This document shows, in pieces, positions 8,351 through 16,980 of a DNA stretch of 64,000 bases (position 1 is the first letter of the stretch; every line of letters begins with the position of its first letter). The stretch spans positions 186,001-250,000 of the forward strand of contig NZ_VSLG01000002.1 in assembly GCF_008919445.1 (NCBI RefSeq), given 5' to 3'. This stretch comes from Serinicoccus kebangsaanensis. Its GTDB lineage: Bacteria > Actinomycetota > Actinomycetes > Actinomycetales > Dermatophilaceae. The notes below the pieces were generated by a model. The model was not told the origin of the DNA. It worked only from the letters and a program-made list of their open reading frames with translations, and made no database searches. A program made the translations under genes and the position numbers.

Positions 8351-9297
8351 CGACGACCGCGCCGGCGATGGCCTCCACGACGGCGAGTGCCGCCACCGCG
8401 CCGCCGACGCCCTCCCCACGACGTGGAGGGCGCCGACGCCAGCTCGGCTGGGCGGTCCTCTTCCTCGCCCCCAGCGCGGTCCCGCTGCTGCTCTTCTCGC
8501 TGCTGCCGATGGGGGTCTCGCTCTGGGTCAGCCTGCAGCAGTGGAACCTCATCTCCGACCCCACCTTCGTCGGCCTGGACAACTACCGCTCGCTGCTGGC
8601 CGACGAGCGCACCCGGGCGAGCTTCTGGCACACGCTCACCTACATCGGTGGCTACCTGCCGCTCGTGTATGCCGGGGGCCTGGCGCTCGCGGTCGGCCTC
8701 AACCACACCTTTCGCGGGGTGGGTGCGCTCCGGACGGCCTACTTCCTCCCCGTCGTCACCAGCTGGGTGGTGGTCGCCCTCGTCTGGCAGTGGCTGCTCA
8801 ACCCCTCCACCGGCCTGGTCAACCACCTGCTCGGGCTCGTCGGCCTGCCCCAGCCGGGGTGGTGGACCGACCCGGCGTGGGCGATGCCGTCGGTCATCCT
8901 CGCCTCGGCGTGGAAGGACCTGGGCTTCGTCATGGTGATCCTGCTCGCCGGGCTGCAGGCGGTCCCGCAGGAGCTGCTCGACGCGGCCAAGGTCGACGGC
9001 GCGAACGCGTGGCAGCGGTTCCGGCACGTCACCCTGCCGCTGCTGTCGCCCGCCACCTTCTTCGTCGTCGTCATCTCGCTCATCAACGGCTTCCAGGTCT
9101 TCGACCAGGTCGACGTCATGACCGGCGGCGGTCCGGCGGGCGCCAGCCAGGTCGTCGTGGGGCAGGTCTACGACCTCACCTTCCGCTACGGCAGCGCCGG
9201 TGAGGCCTCGGCCCTGTCCTGGCTGCTGTTCCTCGTCATCCTCGCGGTGACCATCGTCCAGGTCCGCGGGCAGCGCCGGTGGGTGACCCATGCCTAG
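8347..9297 (+). CDS. Sugar ABC transporter permease, MalF/UgpA type
   Basis: A 316-residue inner-membrane permease of a carbohydrate ABC importer. After a Pro/Arg-rich cytoplasmic N-terminus there are six predicted membrane helices. The EAA loop that contacts the ATPase reads ELLDAAKVDGANAWQRF. The start is a GTG inside the stop region of the ROK gene (GTGA) and the 3' end overlaps the next permease by eight bases. No ATPase gene is present in the operon, so it probably uses a shared MsiK-like ATPase encoded elsewhere. Confidence 0.92.
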   Translation: MTTTAPAMASTTASAATAPPTPSPRRGGRRRQLGWAVLFLAPSAVPLLLFSLLPMGVSLWVSLQQWNLISDPTFVGLDNYRSLLADERTRASFWHTLTYIGGYLPLVYAGGLALAVGLNHTFRGVGALRTAYFLPVVTSWVVVALVWQWLLNPSTGLVNHLLGLVGLPQPGWWTDPAWAMPSVILASAWKDLGFVMVILLAGLQAVPQELLDAAKVDGANAWQRFRHVTLPLLSPATFFVVVISLINGFQVFDQVDVMTGGGPAGASQVVVGQVYDLTFRYGSAGEASALSWLLFLVILAVTIVQVRGQRRWVTHA

Positions 9298-10102
9298 GCT
9301 GCGCTCCGCCGCGCTCGTGGCGGCCCTCGTCCTCGGGGCCGGGGTCATGCTCTTCCCGTTCCTGTGGACCTTCGTCACCTCGATCACCCCCAGCGGCTCC
9401 CTGGCCGACGGACCCACCCTGCTCGTCGAGGACCCGACGCTGGAGGCATACCGCACCCTCGGCGACTCGCTGCCGATGACCCGGATCGTGGTCAACTCCT
9501 TCTGGATCGCCGCCGTGACCACCCTGCTGCAGCTGTTCACCGGCAGCACCGCGGCGTATGCCTTCTCCCGGATCGCCTTCCCCGGCCGGGGCGTCGTCTT
9601 CGCGATCTACCTCGCGACCCTGATGATCCCGCTGCAGGTGCTCATCGTGCCGCTGTTCATCCAGCTCACCCGGCTGCAGCTGAACGACACCTACTTCGCC
9701 CTGCTCGCCCCGTCGATCGCCTCCGCCTTCGGCGTCTTCCTGCTCCGGCAGGCGATGGACCAGGTGCCGCGCGAGCTGGACGAGGCGGCCACCCTCGACG
9801 GGGCCAATCACCTGCGGATCTACGCCTCCGTCGTGCTCCCGCTGGTCCGGCCGGCACTGGCCACCGTCGCGGTGCTGGCGTTCATGTCCTCGTGGAACAG
9901 CTACCTGTGGCCGCTGGTCGTCATCCGCTCTCCCGAGCTGATGACGCTGCCGCTCGGGCTGGCCACGCTGCAGGGCCGCTACACCACCCAGTGGGACGTC
10001 ATGATGGCCGGCTCGGTCGTCTCCATCGTCCCCATCGCCGTCGTCTACCTCCTCGCCCAGCGCTACGTGATCGCCGGGTTCGCCCACAGCGGTCTGAAAT
10101 GA
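9290..10102 (+). CDS. Sugar ABC transporter permease, MalG/UgpE type
   Basis: A 270-residue second permease of the same importer, with six membrane segments and the EAA motif ELDEAATLDGANHLRIY. It overlaps the preceding permease gene, and the two would form the heterodimeric channel. Length and helix count are normal for the MalG group. Confidence 0.92.
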   Translation: MPRLRSAALVAALVLGAGVMLFPFLWTFVTSITPSGSLADGPTLLVEDPTLEAYRTLGDSLPMTRIVVNSFWIAAVTTLLQLFTGSTAAYAFSRIAFPGRGVVFAIYLATLMIPLQVLIVPLFIQLTRLQLNDTYFALLAPSIASAFGVFLLRQAMDQVPRELDEAATLDGANHLRIYASVVLPLVRPALATVAVLAFMSSWNSYLWPLVVIRSPELMTLPLGLATLQGRYTTQWDVMMAGSVVSIVPIAVVYLLAQRYVIAGFAHSGLK

Positions 10103-10152
10103 CCCCCCACCGACGGGCAACGACGCCCGTCACCCCCAGAAAGGTTCCACCG

Positions 10153-11463
10153 ATGCGCAGCTCCCACCCCTCCCGGACCCTCGTCCTGCTCGCCGGCTCC
10201 ACCCTGCTGCTCAGCGCCTGTGCGCAGGGATCGGCCACCAACCCGCAGGCGGACGAGCCCAGCACCGACACCGAGGCCGCCGCCGATGACACCGCGGACG
10301 AGGCCGCGCAGGAGATGGTGCAGATCACCTACTCCAACTTCAGCGCCAACGGCGGCAACGAGGAGAACCTCGACGCCATCGTCACCGCCTTCGAGGAGGA
10401 GAACCCCTCGGTCGACGTCACCGTCGAGACCCTCCCCTACGACGACTACTTCACCGCGCTGCAGACCGCCGTGGCCGGAGGCTCCGAGGCGGACGTCTTC
10501 GAGCTGAACTACGAGAACTTCGTGACCTACCAGGAGAGCGGGGCGCTCGCCGCGATGGAGGGTGTCGACACCTCCGCCTACGTGCCCTCGCTGGTGGAGG
10601 CCTTCGCCGTCGACGGCACCAGCTACGGCCTGCCCGAGTCCTTCTCCAACGTCGTCCTCTTCTACAACGCCGACCTCTTCGAGGAGGCCGGGGTCGAGCC
10701 CCCGACCTCGGACTGGACCTGGCAGGACGAGCGGGCCGCGGCCGAGCAGCTCACCGACGCCGGCGCGGGCGTCTGGGGCGACTACCAGCCGATCAGCTTC
10801 CACGAGTTCTACAAGGCCCTGGCCCAGAACGGCGGGACGTTCCTCAGCGAGGACGGCTCGGCCGTGGCCTTCGACTCCCCGGAGGGGGTCGAGGCCGCCG
10901 AGTGGCTGGTCGGGAAGTCGGGCACGACCATGCCCTCCGCGGAGGACGGCGCCGGCACCCCCGACTTCGACTCCGGCCTGTTCATGGACGGCGAGCTGGC
11001 CATGTGGCACACCGGGATCTGGATGTTCGGCGCGATGGCCGAGGCCGACTTCGCCTGGGACATCGTCGTCGAGCCGGGCATGCAGGCCCAGGCCTCGGCC
11101 ATGTTCGCCAACACGGTCGTGGTCTCCGAGCGCTCCGAGCAGCAGGAGGCTGCCCAGGCGTTCGCCGCCTACGTCACCGGCTCCGACGTCGCCGCGCAGA
11201 CCCGCATCGAGGCCGGGTGGGAGCTCCCGCCGGTGGACGACGAGAGCCTGAACGCGGCATACCTGGAGCAGACGCCCCCGGCGAACCGCGCCGCGGTCTT
11301 CGAGGCGCTCGACGAGGTCGTCCTGCCGCCGGTCATCGCCAGCCAGCAGGAGATGCAGGACATCGTCACCGAGGAGCTGACCGAGGCGGCCGCCGGCCGC
11401 AAGACCGCCCAGGAGGCCGTCGACTCCGCCGCCGAGCGCGTCGCGCCCCTGCTCGGCGAGTGA
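10153..11463 (+). CDS. Sugar ABC transporter substrate-binding lipoprotein
   Basis: A 436-residue extracellular solute-binding protein (family 1, MalE-like). The N-terminus is a lipoprotein signal peptide with the lipobox LSAC (Cys about residue 23), followed by an acidic Asp/Thr-rich spacer and a bilobed binding domain with FEEENPSVDVTVE and a C-terminal helical region. AGAAAGG stands before the ATG in the 50-base gap after the permease. It would deliver an alpha-linked oligosaccharide to the channel; the GH31 enzyme encoded next suggests the ligand class. Confidence 0.92.
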   Translation: MRSSHPSRTLVLLAGSTLLLSACAQGSATNPQADEPSTDTEAAADDTADEAAQEMVQITYSNFSANGGNEENLDAIVTAFEEENPSVDVTVETLPYDDYFTALQTAVAGGSEADVFELNYENFVTYQESGALAAMEGVDTSAYVPSLVEAFAVDGTSYGLPESFSNVVLFYNADLFEEAGVEPPTSDWTWQDERAAAEQLTDAGAGVWGDYQPISFHEFYKALAQNGGTFLSEDGSAVAFDSPEGVEAAEWLVGKSGTTMPSAEDGAGTPDFDSGLFMDGELAMWHTGIWMFGAMAEADFAWDIVVEPGMQAQASAMFANTVVVSERSEQQEAAQAFAAYVTGSDVAAQTRIEAGWELPPVDDESLNAAYLEQTPPANRAAVFEALDEVVLPPVIASQQEMQDIVTEELTEAAAGRKTAQEAVDSAAERVAPLLGE

Positions 11464-13757
11464 GCGTCGACGCCGGCCGCGAGGTCGATCAGAGCGTCCT
11501 GCTGACGCACCGCCCGGCTGGCTCGGGCCACCCCTACGCCGACTCTCCCGACCAGCGGGTGCCCGTGCGTCCGCTGGTCGGGGAGCCGGTCCGGCTCGGG
11601 CTCGGCGGCCCCGCGTCGCTCGCGGAGGTCACCTGCCACTGGCGGGCGGCCGGTGAGGCGGAGCAGCTCCTCCCGATGCGCTGGGAGGGCGACGACGGCT
11701 CGGGGCTGGCGCACGCCGGCGGCGAGGGACACCTCGCGGCGGCGCAGGCCGGTGCGTCCGGCAGCGGGCCGGGCCGGTGGGTGTGCGACAGCCCTCCGGT
11801 GACCGGGCCGGTGCACTACGCCTTCACCGCGCGCGACGGGGAGGACGGACTGACGACGGGCACGTATGCGGTCGCGCCGCTGGTCGATGCCGCCGGAGCA
11901 GGGGTGCTGCGGCTGGTCCGCCCGGACCGCACCACCCCCCTGCAGGACGCGCTGGCCGAGCCACCGACCTGGCTCGCCGACGCGGACGGGGTGTGGCGGA
12001 CCTCCTTCGCGCTGCGGCTGCGGCCGGGCGACCACGTCGTCGGGTTCGGGGAGCGGTTCGACAGCCTCGACCACCGCGGCTCCCGGCTGGACTCGCGCGT
12101 GTTCGAGCAGTACAAGGCGCAGGGGCGGCACGGACGCACCTACCTGCCGATGCCCTTCGCGCACGTCCTCCCCGACGACCCCGCCGAGGCACCGTGGGCC
12201 TTCCACGTCGACACCAGCACGCGCGTGTGGTTCGACGTCGGTGCCACCCGCCCCGACCTGCTCCGGGTGACCGTGGAGCTGGACGGCGCGCCCGACCCGG
12301 TCCTCGAGGTCGTGATCCACGAGGGTGGCCCCGCCGCGGCGGTGCAGGCCTTCACCGCCGACGTGGGCCGGGCCGAGCCGCTCCCGGACTGGGTGCACCG
12401 GCTCTGGGCCTCGGGCAACGAGTGGAACACCCAGGCCGAGGTGATGCGGCAGCTGGACCAGCACGACCGGCACGGCATACCCGTCGGCGTCGTCGTGATC
12501 GAGGCGTGGAGCGACGAGCGTGGGTTCGTCGCCTTCCGGGACGCCCGCTGTGCCGTCCACCCGGACGGGTCACCGCACGCGCTCGCGGACTTCACCTTCC
12601 CCGCCGACGGAGCATGGCCGGACCCGGCCGCGATGGTGCGCGAGCTGCACGACCGCGGCATCAAGGTGCTGCTCTGGCAGATCCCGCTGCAGAAGACGCG
12701 GCACGAGCTGGGCGAGGAGCTGGTCGACCAGGCCGTCGTCGACGGCGACCTGATGGTGGCCCGCGGGCACGTCGTGCGCGAGGCCGACGGGACGGCATAC
12801 CGCAACCGCGGCTGGTGGTTCCCCCGGTCACTCATGCCGGACCTCACCGACCCGGCGGCCCGCGACTGGTGGTTGGACAAGCGTCGCTACCTCGTCCGCG
12901 ACCTCGGTGTCGACGGCTTCAAGACCGACGGGGGCGAGCACGCCTGGGGCGACGACCTGCGCTACGCCGACGGCCGCACCGGCGCCAGCGGCAACAACCT
13001 CTACCCGGTCCACTACGCGCGTGCCTACGGTGACCTGCTCCGCTACGAGGGCAGGGCGCCGGTCACTTTCTCCCGCGCGGGGTATGCCGGGATCCAGGCG
13101 CACGGGGTCGTGTGGGCCGGGGACGAGGACTCGACCTGGGAGGCCTACCGCTCCTCCATCACCGCGGGCCTGAGCGCCGGCGCGTGCGGCGTCGTCTACT
13201 GGGGCTGGGACCTGGCCGGCTTCTCGGGGCCGGTGCCCGAGCCGGAGCTCTACCTGCGCGCCGCGGGTGCGGCGGCGTTCATGCCGGTGATGCAGTACCA
13301 CTCCGAGTTCAACCACCACCGTCGGCCGGCCCGGGACCGGACCCCCTGGCACGTCGCCCGGACCCACGACGCCCCGCAGGTCGTCGACACCTTCCGCGGC
13401 TTCGCGCGGTTGCGGGAGCGCCTGGTGCCCTACCTCGCCCGGCAGGCCCGGGTGGCGATCGAGACCGGCCGGCCGCTGATGCGGGCGCTCTTCTTCGACC
13501 ACCGGGAGGACCCGGAGATCTGGGCGCACCCGCTGACCTACCAGCTGGGGGACGACCTGCTCGTCGACCCGGTGACCGAGCCGGGAGCCACCACCTGGTC
13601 CACCTACCTGCCGCACGGCGACTGGGTGGACGTGTGGACGGGGGAGGCCGTGGCCGGTGGCTCGCTGCACGAGCGCGACGTGCCCCTCGACGTGGTGCCC
13701 GTCTACTGCCGGGCCGCCGCGTGGGGCGAGATGCGCAGCATCGTCTCGCCCGGCTGA
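11460..13757 (+). CDS. Glycoside hydrolase family 31 (alpha-glucosidase or alpha-xylosidase)
   Basis: A 765-residue enzyme that hydrolyses alpha-linked sugars with retention of configuration. The catalytic barrel carries the nucleophile Asp490 in FKTDGGE and the acid/base Asp555 in WAGDEDSTW, a 65-residue spacing close to that of YicI-type alpha-xylosidases. No signal peptide is present, so it acts in the cytosol on imported sugar. The GTG start overlaps the binding-protein stop (GTGA), making it the last gene of the ROK-permease-permease-binding protein operon. Sequence alone does not separate alpha-glucosidase from alpha-xylosidase; KTDGGE resembles the YicI KTDFGE motif. Confidence 0.9.
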   Translation: MSVDAGREVDQSVLLTHRPAGSGHPYADSPDQRVPVRPLVGEPVRLGLGGPASLAEVTCHWRAAGEAEQLLPMRWEGDDGSGLAHAGGEGHLAAAQAGASGSGPGRWVCDSPPVTGPVHYAFTARDGEDGLTTGTYAVAPLVDAAGAGVLRLVRPDRTTPLQDALAEPPTWLADADGVWRTSFALRLRPGDHVVGFGERFDSLDHRGSRLDSRVFEQYKAQGRHGRTYLPMPFAHVLPDDPAEAPWAFHVDTSTRVWFDVGATRPDLLRVTVELDGAPDPVLEVVIHEGGPAAAVQAFTADVGRAEPLPDWVHRLWASGNEWNTQAEVMRQLDQHDRHGIPVGVVVIEAWSDERGFVAFRDARCAVHPDGSPHALADFTFPADGAWPDPAAMVRELHDRGIKVLLWQIPLQKTRHELGEELVDQAVVDGDLMVARGHVVREADGTAYRNRGWWFPRSLMPDLTDPAARDWWLDKRRYLVRDLGVDGFKTDGGEHAWGDDLRYADGRTGASGNNLYPVHYARAYGDLLRYEGRAPVTFSRAGYAGIQAHGVVWAGDEDSTWEAYRSSITAGLSAGACGVVYWGWDLAGFSGPVPEPELYLRAAGAAAFMPVMQYHSEFNHHRRPARDRTPWHVARTHDAPQVVDTFRGFARLRERLVPYLARQARVAIETGRPLMRALFFDHREDPEIWAHPLTYQLGDDLLVDPVTEPGATTWSTYLPHGDWVDVWTGEAVAGGSLHERDVPLDVVPVYCRAAAWGEMRSIVSPG

Positions 13758-13772
13758 GCCTCGCCGAACCCG

Positions 13773-13849
13773 GCATACCTGTGCAGAACGGTGTGTCACA
13801 CCCGTCGCCCGAGCAACCGATGTGACACACCGTTCTGCACCAGGTATGC
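13773..13849. terminator. Long hairpin between convergent genes, probable bidirectional terminator
   Basis: A perfect 20-bp inverted repeat, GTGCAGAACGGTGTGTCACA at 13781-13800 and its complement at 13821-13840, with a 20-base spacer. One bulged base further out the pairing continues through GCATACCT/AGGTATGC. It fills the gap between the GH31 gene and the converging aldo/keto reductase gene. There is no U-tract. Confidence 0.55.
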
Positions 13850-13853
13850 GCGG

Positions 13854-14864
13854 TCAGGCGTCGATCGTCGACATGTCGCCGTAGCGCTCGCCCTGGACGG
13901 CGTCCCGCGGGACGGCCTGCTCCAGCGCGGCGAGGTCGTCGCTGGTGAGCGCGACGTCGGCGGCGCCGATGTTCTCCTCGAGGTAGGCCACCCGCTTGGT
14001 GCCGGGGATGGGGGCCACGCCGAGCCCGGCGTCGCCCTGCGCCAGCACCCAGGCGAGCGCGAGCTGGCCGGGCGTGCAGCCCTTCGCGGTCGCCAGCTCG
14101 CGGACCTTGTCGACCAGCGCCAGGTTGGCGTCCAGCGCCTCTCCCTGGAAGCGCGGGAAGTAGCCCGAGCGGCGGCTGTCCTGCTCGTCGCCGGCGCCGC
14201 TGCCCGAGGTGATGGAGCCGGTCAGCAGGCCGCGGCCGAGCGGGGAGTAGGGCACCAGGCCGATGCCGAGCTCGCGCAGCACACCGAGGATCTCGTCCTC
14301 CAGGTGCCGGGTGAAGAGCGAGTACTCGGTCTGCAGCGCGGTGATCGGGTGGACCGCGTGCGCCCGGCGGATGGTCGCGGCCGAGGCCTCCGAGAGCCCG
14401 AGGTGGAGGACCTTGCCGGCCTCCACCAGCTCGGCCATCGCGCCCACCGTCTCCTCGATCGGGACCGACCCGTCGACACGGTGCTGGTAGTAGAGGTCGA
14501 CGTGGTCGACGCCGAGCCGCTGCAGCGAGGCGTCGCAGGCCGCGCGGACGTAGTCGGGGCTGCCGTTGACGCCGACCATGGTGCCGTCGGCGAGCCGCTC
14601 GTTGCCGAACTTGGTGGCGAGCTGGACCTCCTCGCGTCGGCCGGCGATCGCCGTGCCGACGAGCTTCTCGTTGGTGAAGGGGCCGTACATGTCCGCGGTG
14701 TCGAGGAAGGTTACGCCGAGGTCGAGCGCGCGGCGGATGGTGTCCGTGCCGCCCTGCTCGTCCGGCGTGCCGTAGAACTCCGACATGCCCATGCAGCCGA
14801 GGCCGAGGGCGCTGACGGTCAGCGGGGAGGTGGTGCCGAGCGTGCGTGTCTGGATCTGTGTCAT
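13854..14864 (-). CDS. Aldo/keto reductase
   Basis: A 336-residue NADPH-dependent oxidoreductase with a TIM-barrel fold. The catalytic tetrad is visible as Asp and Tyr in FLDTADMYG, Lys in LATKFG and His in YYQHR. The sequence [13 protein letters not shown] near the N-terminus is typical of the YghZ/AKR13 type. I chose the ATG at 14864 because a MerR-type promoter places the likely transcript start there; an in-frame GTG three codons upstream follows a GGAG and is the alternative. It lies just downstream of the merR gene and shares its operator type. Confidence 0.9.
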   Translation of the reverse strand: MTQIQTRTLGTTSPLTVSALGLGCMGMSEFYGTPDEQGGTDTIRRALDLGVTFLDTADMYGPFTNEKLVGTAIAGRREEVQLATKFGNERLADGTMVGVNGSPDYVRAACDASLQRLGVDHVDLYYQHRVDGSVPIEETVGAMAELVEAGKVLHLGLSEASAATIRRAHAVHPITALQTEYSLFTRHLEDEILGVLRELGIGLVPYSPLGRGLLTGSITSGSGAGDEQDSRRSGYFPRFQGEALDANLALVDKVRELATAKGCTPGQLALAWVLAQGDAGLGVAPIPGTKRVAYLEENIGAADVALTSDDLAALEQAVPRDAVQGERYGDMSTIDA

Positions 14865-14871
14865 GTCACCC

Positions 14872-14902
14872 ACGAAACTCCCTGGAGTGCGCTCGAAGTC
14901 AA
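14872..14902 (-). promoter_or_regulatory. MerR-type promoter/operator before the aldo/keto reductase
   Basis: On the minus strand a -35 TTGACT (14897-14902) is followed by a 19-base spacer holding the dyad GAGCGCACTC and a weak -10 TTTCGT (14872-14877). Seven bases later comes ATG. The over-long 19-base spacer with a central dyad is the hallmark of MerR-activated promoters. Confidence 0.6.
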
Positions 14903-14918
14903 CTCCCGCGGCTGTCGG

Positions 14919-15293
14919 TCAGGAGGCGGGCGCGACCCGGCCCTCGTAGAGCGCGATCTTGTAGTCGATCGCCCGCAGGTGGGAGGTCACCTCGACCAGC
15001 TGCTGCTCGACCACCTCACGGTGGGCGAGCAGCAGCGCCAGTCGATCCGCCTCGTTGCCGTCGCCCTCGCGCACCAGGGCGGCGTAGCGGCGCACGTCGC
15101 GGATCGGCATACCGGTGGAGCGCAACCGGGTGACCATCTCGATCCACCGGAGGTCCTCGTCGGAGTAGCGGCGGTGGCCCGAGGGTGCGCGCTCGACCGA
15201 CTGCAGCAGCAGGCCGTCGCGCTCGTAGTAGCGCAGCGTGTGGGCGGTGAGCCCGGTCTGCTCGGCGGCCTCGGCGATGCTCAGGCTGGTCAT
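14919..15293 (-). CDS. MerR-family transcriptional regulator
   Basis: A 124-residue regulator. The N-terminal HTH (LSIAEAAEQTGLTAHTLRYY, about residues 4-23) is followed by a wing ending SGHRRYS, a dimerisation helix and a short effector region without a Cys cluster, so a metal-sensing role is not supported. It probably activates the adjacent aldo/keto reductase and itself, because both have the same operator type (at 15300-15330 and 14872-14902). The ATG lies six bases after a predicted -10, suggesting a leaderless mRNA. Confidence 0.88.
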   Translation of the reverse strand: MTSLSIAEAAEQTGLTAHTLRYYERDGLLLQSVERAPSGHRRYSDEDLRWIEMVTRLRSTGMPIRDVRRYAALVREGDGNEADRLALLLAHREVVEQQLVEVTSHLRAIDYKIALYEGRVAPAS

Positions 15294-15299
15294 TCCACC

Positions 15300-15330
15300 A
15301 GTCTCTGCCTTCGAGTGCACTCCAGGTCAA
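15300..15330 (-). promoter_or_regulatory. MerR-type promoter/operator before merR
   Basis: On the minus strand: -35 TTGACC (15325-15330), a 19-base spacer containing the perfect dyad GAGTGCACTC, and -10 GAGACT (15300-15305), six bases before the merR ATG. It matches the second operator at 14872-14902 in architecture and core sequence. Confidence 0.65.
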
Positions 15331-15355
15331 GACCCGTGCGCCGGTCGGCGCCCGG

Positions 15356-15844
15356 TCAGGCGGCGAGGAAGGCGTCGATCTGGTTGATCGACTCGGTCGC
15401 GCCCTCCTCCATGCCCATGTCGAGCACCTGCTGCAGCGCGTCCGAGGACTCGTAGACGGAGGTGAAGGTGGCGCGGGTGCCGCCGTCGCTCGGCTCGAAG
15501 GCGTAGGTGTTGCGGGAGACGGGCATACCGTCGGCGGCCTGCCAGGTCTGCGCATCCGCGAACCGGTCCTCGAAGGAGAAGCTGCGGGGCTGGTCGACGG
15601 CGGTGAGGTCCCACATCCCGCCGAACTTCTCGCCCTCCGGGCCGGTCATGTAGTACTTCGACGTGCCGCCCGCGGTCAGCTCGTGCTCGACGAAGGTGGC
15701 GGGGTAGGTGGGCGGGCCGAAGACCTGCTCCAGCTGGCGCGGGTCGGCATACAGCTCCCACACGCGCTCGACCGGGGCGGCGAACTCGGCGGTGATGGTG
15801 ATGGTGCGGGCGTCGATGTCGGTGGTGACGTCGGTGACAGGCAT
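15356..15844 (-). CDS. SRPBCC (AHSA1-like) domain protein
   Basis: A 162-residue START/Bet v1-like protein of the AHSA1/ATPase activator group, with the family N-terminus ITAEFAAPVERVWELYADP and a C-terminal helix TESINQIDAFLA. Such proteins bind hydrophobic ligands in a helix-grip cavity; the true ligand is unknown. It begins one base after the ArsR gene stop and is clearly its operon partner. ArsR-SRPBCC pairs of this type are common in actinomycetes, where the ArsR protein represses both genes. Confidence 0.88.
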   Translation of the reverse strand: MPVTDVTTDIDARTITITAEFAAPVERVWELYADPRQLEQVFGPPTYPATFVEHELTAGGTSKYYMTGPEGEKFGGMWDLTAVDQPRSFSFEDRFADAQTWQAADGMPVSRNTYAFEPSDGGTRATFTSVYESSDALQQVLDMGMEEGATESINQIDAFLAA

Positions 15845-15845
15845 G

Positions 15846-16172
15846 TCAGTTCTCCTTGAGGAAGGTGTCGATGCGGTCGATGCGACCGCGCCAGATGTGC
15901 TCCAGCTCGGCGAGCATGGAAGAGACCGAACGCACGGCCTCCACGTCGCCGCTGGCCAGCTGCTGCCGGCCGCTGCGGCGCTTGGTGAGCAGGCCGGCGC
16001 GCTCCAGCACGGCGACATGCTTCTGGACGGCGGCGAAGCTCATGTCGTAGCGCTCCGCCAGGGCCGAGACCGAGTGCTCACCGGCCAGCACGCGCCGCAG
16101 GATGTCCCGGCGGGTGCGGTCGGAGAGCGCGTGGAACATCGCGTCGGCGCGTTCCTCGTTGGCCTCGTCCAT
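15846..16172 (-). CDS. ArsR-family transcriptional repressor
   Basis: A 108-residue winged-helix repressor with ALSDRTRRDILRRVL, MSFAAVQKHVAVLERAGLL (recognition helix) and the wing GRQQ. It has no metal-binding Cys pair. I chose the ATG at 16172 rather than the one at 16184 because the upstream ATG lies inside the -10/operator region and the protein begins MDEANEER like family members. It would autoregulate through the palindrome immediately upstream and control the SRPBCC gene that follows. Confidence 0.88.
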   Translation of the reverse strand: MDEANEERADAMFHALSDRTRRDILRRVLAGEHSVSALAERYDMSFAAVQKHVAVLERAGLLTKRRSGRQQLASGDVEAVRSVSSMLAELEHIWRGRIDRIDTFLKEN

Positions 16173-16176
16173 GAGA

Positions 16177-16208
16177 GACAACATACAACCAAACGGTTGT
16201 ATGTTGTC
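16177..16208 (-). promoter_or_regulatory. ArsR operator and promoter
   Basis: A perfect 14-bp inverted repeat, GACAACATACAACC and its complement, with a 4-base spacer (16191-16194). On the minus strand TTGACA (16205-16210) and TGTATG (16182-16187) are 17 bases apart, so the operator fills the promoter. The start codon used follows nine bases later. Confidence 0.8.
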
Positions 16209-16341
16209 AAGTGCCGGAGCCGGGGAACCGTCCGATGAGGCTCTCTTCCTCTATCTACGGATTGGCCAAGAAAGACGTAGAGAACGCGAGCATCGCCACG
16301 GGAGTCCGCCCGGGTCGCGCCCGACCGCGGTCGGGAGCACC

Positions 16342-16542
16342 ATGACCGTCATGGCCAGGTATGCCGTCAACGACGTCGGGGTTCAGCGCGTCCGGCGTCT
16401 GATCGAGACTCGGCAGTACATCGCTCGACAGCGAGTGGGGTGAGGTGCAGCCGGACGCGGAGGCCGAGAACGCCTACCTCGACCGGCACTGCTTCGAGGA
16501 CTACGCCGGGTGGCACCTGGGGCTGACCGAGGGCGGCCCCGC
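16342..16542 (+). pseudogene. Frameshifted, truncated remnant of a small conserved actinobacterial gene
   Basis: Frame one reads VRRLIETRQYI and then stops at 16441. One base of insertion near 16423 moves the reading into a second frame that continues as LDSEWGEVQPDAEAENAYLD and on through YAGWHLGLTEG before losing similarity at about 16536. The two pieces together match the start of a small conserved protein I recognise from other actinomycetes, which continues for about 50 more residues there. Here the 3' end is replaced by the converging nitroreductase gene, so the copy is both frameshifted and truncated. Confidence 0.6.
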
Positions 16543-16956
16543 TCAGCGCGGATCCAGCACCATCACCGGGATGATCCGGTCGGTCTTGGTCTCGTAGCCG
16601 GCGAACCGCGGCTGCGCGGCGACGAGCCGGGCATAGATCTCGTCCCGCTCCTGCGGCTCGGCCTCGCGGGCGCGCACCGGGATGGCCTGCTGGTCGACGT
16701 GGATGGTGACGTCCGGGGTGGCCCGCAGGTTGTGGTACCACGCCGGATGACTGTCCGCGCCGTTCGCGGAGGCGGCCACGGCATACCCCTCGCCGTGGCG
16801 CACGAACATGAGCGGCGTCTCGCGGGCCGCCCCGGACCGGGCCCCCACGTGGTCGAGGACGAGCACGGCCCCGTCCTGCTGCCCGCCGCCGAGCCGGCCG
16901 GTGGCCTTGACGAGCTTGGCGTGGAGGGTGGTCACGACGCGCATCAGGGTGGGCAT
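16543..16956 (-). CDS. Deazaflavin (F420)-dependent nitroreductase-family protein
   Basis: A 137-residue split beta-barrel protein of the DDN/nitroreductase family (F420-H2 or other flavin dependent). Features seen are LVLDHVGARSG near residue 32, the family motif SHPAWYHNLRATPDV and a C-terminal TKTDRIIPVMVLDPR. Family members reduce quinones or nitro compounds; the physiological substrate here is unknown. The ATG is followed directly by MRVVTTLHAKLVKATG, the usual amphipathic N-terminus. It stands alone. Confidence 0.85.
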   Translation of the reverse strand: MPTLMRVVTTLHAKLVKATGRLGGGQQDGAVLVLDHVGARSGAARETPLMFVRHGEGYAVAASANGADSHPAWYHNLRATPDVTIHVDQQAIPVRAREAEPQERDEIYARLVAAQPRFAGYETKTDRIIPVMVLDPR

Positions 16957-16980
16957 GCCCGGCAGACTACGCCTGCCGAC

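Noticed and set aside
13773-13849. Ends of an insertion sequence
   Set aside because: Only 20 bases separate the arms and no transposase or target duplication is seen.
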